Origin: Anarhynchus alexandrinus
Lineage: Eukaryota; Chordata; Aves; Charadriiformes; Charadriidae
Reading direction: 5' to 3'
Assembly: GCA_008711295.1 (NCBI GenBank)
Contig: VUYV01000125.1
Coordinates: forward strand, 2,109,812-2,173,811
DNA length: 64,000 bases
This document shows, in pieces, positions 62,422 through 64,000 of this stretch. The notes beneath the pieces were generated by a model. It was not told the origin of the DNA. It did not search any database and was given only the letters and a program-made list of their open reading frames with translations. Numbering within the stretch: position 1 is the first letter of the stretch; each line of letters begins with the position of its first letter. The translations under genes and the position numbers were made by a program.

Positions 62422-64000
62422 AGAAAAATTGTGATTACAGGAATTTTAGGATAGAAAATCCTCCGTTATACTGTTTACAAGTCTGTAGAAAAGGTCTTGT
62501 TCTAAACTATGTCTCACTATATGGTGCAATACTTAAGAGTTTATTTCCAACAAAAGTGAATAGGTGGAAAGGAAGGGATCTCTCTGACTGACAAGTATTT
62601 CTGTTATGAAATAGTACAGCACAACTAATTTAAGAATTTCAAGGATAAGAAATGGTGCCAGTTTATGAGTGGAGACTGAAAGTGTTTGAATATAATTTTT
62701 AAATAATTTCTTATGATAATATACATACATTGCATTGAAACCTTAAAGTAAGAATGTTGTTGGTCGTGTTTAGCTCTGTGGTAAAGCCACAGGCCAGATT
62801 TTTAAGATGTTGAAGTTTCGGTGGGAATTAGGCCTAGGCAATTAAGAATATCCCACTGAGCATCTCCTTGCACATTGAAGATCTCAACCCTAATGCCTAA
62901 AAATAAAAACAAGCCAAGGATTTAGGCTGTATGTTGCTTCTATTAAGTTTTGTCATACATGAAATTGTATGGCATACATGAAAAAAATGGCAGCTGTTAG
63001 TGCAGGGCTGACCTAAGAGTTGTAATCCAAGACTGGACCGCTCCTGTGAGCGAGCTCACATCTCCTCTTCACCAAAGCCTCAGTTGTTTTCCTCCACACT
63101 GGCAAACTGTGGTTGTGCAGCAGGAGCAAAAAATAGCAGCGTCCCCAGGGTTGACACAGCTCTTCAGGAAGAAGAGAGATTTCCACTTCACATGCTCGAT
63201 CTCAGGATGTGAAAGAAACAGCGCAGATTTCCAGGATTGTGATGTGGGGAGAACATCATGGTAGGATGTTCCATAAAATCCAAGTGCTGAAATCCAAGTA
63301 GAGACCGGTGTCTTTTTCCTTCGTCCCTGAAATACATAGACAAAAGAAACATGTTTTATCTGGAAAAAAAGAAGAAATGTTTTTTGTTTCTTTCTTTTTT
63401 TTATTTAATCCAAATGGTGATTGTACGAAAATGGCAGGATATCAGCAGTCTTTATTTATGCTGTATGTAAGTGACGTTATTTGTATGGTCTTCCTTCTCC
63501 CACAGTCACAGAGGGAAAAACTGCTATCTGCAATACTGATACCTACATAAAGAAACCCTAAACCTGGCATGAGCATGTTGTTTCCTTCATCAACTCAAAA
63601 ACTGAGGCGTGATTTTTAATACATGAATGAAAAAATATTTGCAAGTAAAGTAGAAAATGTCTTACTGTTGCCAGTCACAAAATCCTCAGGAGTTGGCAGA
63701 ACTGATTAATTATTTTATTTCTGCTTTTACTATTTTGAACAGCTGGTTAGGTAGATTTTTTTTAAACACAATTTTACCTTAGTTTTTACATTGTATAAAT
63801 ATTTCACTTTTTCTTATTTTAGCCGCCCACTCCAGTTGTAATGTCAAAGGAATTAAAGTTTAATTTTTTTTTCTTTTACTGTCTTTGAGGACAATTAAGA
63901 GGGGGAAGGGGCACAGATAGGACAAGTATGTGAAGTACAGAGGAGAGAGTAACTATTTTAAAGGTTTTGCAGGAGGAGGGTGTGGGAGTTTTGTTTTTAG
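62422..64000 (+). other. Next SSBP2 intron (5' part), nothing recognised
   Basis: After the donor, about 1.6 kb of AT-rich intron reaches the window edge. The expected next exon (PFMSPRYPGG...) is not present. The ORFs at 63046 and 63308 are short, with no recognised family. An ordinary CAG-less A/T-rich sequence runs to the end. Confidence 0.75.

Noticed and set aside
63829..63860. Possible next SSBP2 exon after TTATTTTAG
   Set aside because: The sequence after the AG (CCGCCCACTCCAG...) does not encode the expected PFMSPRYPGG and soon runs into TAATG; only an acceptor-like string.
1..64000. CRISPR arrays, operons, phage or bacterial defence systems
   Set aside because: The sequence is avian nuclear intron; no regularly spaced repeats, ribosome-binding sites or compact gene clusters are present.

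Overview
This window is vertebrate nuclear DNA and almost certainly avian. The diagnostic signs are several CR1 LINE fragments with the bird-type 3' end, one about 1 kb LTR-like insertion of a kind I recognise from bird genomes, and AT-rich, gene-poor sequence typical of a very long bird intron. The LTR suggests a non-galliform bird, but that rests on memory. There is no bacterial or viral gene organisation. Nearly all short open reading frames here are chance or repeat-derived.

The only coding sequence I can support is one 90-nt exon on the + strand at 62326-62415. It is flanked by a good acceptor (pyrimidine tract plus TTCAG) and a donor (CAG|GTATTC). It encodes 30 residues that begin [15 protein letters not shown] and end PVPPGFFQ, which is the start of the Pro/Gly-rich part of single-stranded DNA-binding protein 2 (SSBP2). 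The paralogue SSBP3 has N and G where this exon has G and V (GDGMPV). I looked for the preceding exon (VFWDLYCAAPERRE...) and the following exon (PFMSPRYPGG...) and saw neither. Positions 1-62325 therefore look like the 3' part of one intron of more than 62 kb, and 62416-64000 the start of the next intron. The chicken and zebra finch SSBP2 gene lies on chromosome Z, so this is probably Z-linked sequence.

Layout: 1-5340 plain intron; about 5341-6378 an LTR-like insertion; 8.7-10.8 kb a pyrimidine-skewed stretch; 11676-12276 a minus-strand CR1; 15.76-15.92 kb a MIR-like SINE relic; 18.47-18.60 kb an old CR1; 21.26-21.42 kb a tRNA-like relic; 22198-22260 an A/T tract holding the only N; 26.25-26.45 kb a CR1 tail; 31.15-32.55 kb the longest CR1, internally deleted; 34.3 kb a possible second MIR relic; 40.3-40.5 and 46.2-46.4 kb further CR1 remnants; 46.76-46.98, 48.29-48.45 and 50.26-50.80 kb three CpG- or GC-rich patches; 50.96-51.14 kb a T/G simple-repeat block; then plain intron to the SSBP2 exon.

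I do not see a new multi-gene system here. The items most worth a second look are the isolated CpG-rich patch at 46.76 kb, the tRNA-like relic at 21.26 kb, the LTR that could supply a promoter or polyadenylation site inside SSBP2, and a few unexplained moderate-complexity blocks that could be conserved noncoding elements.
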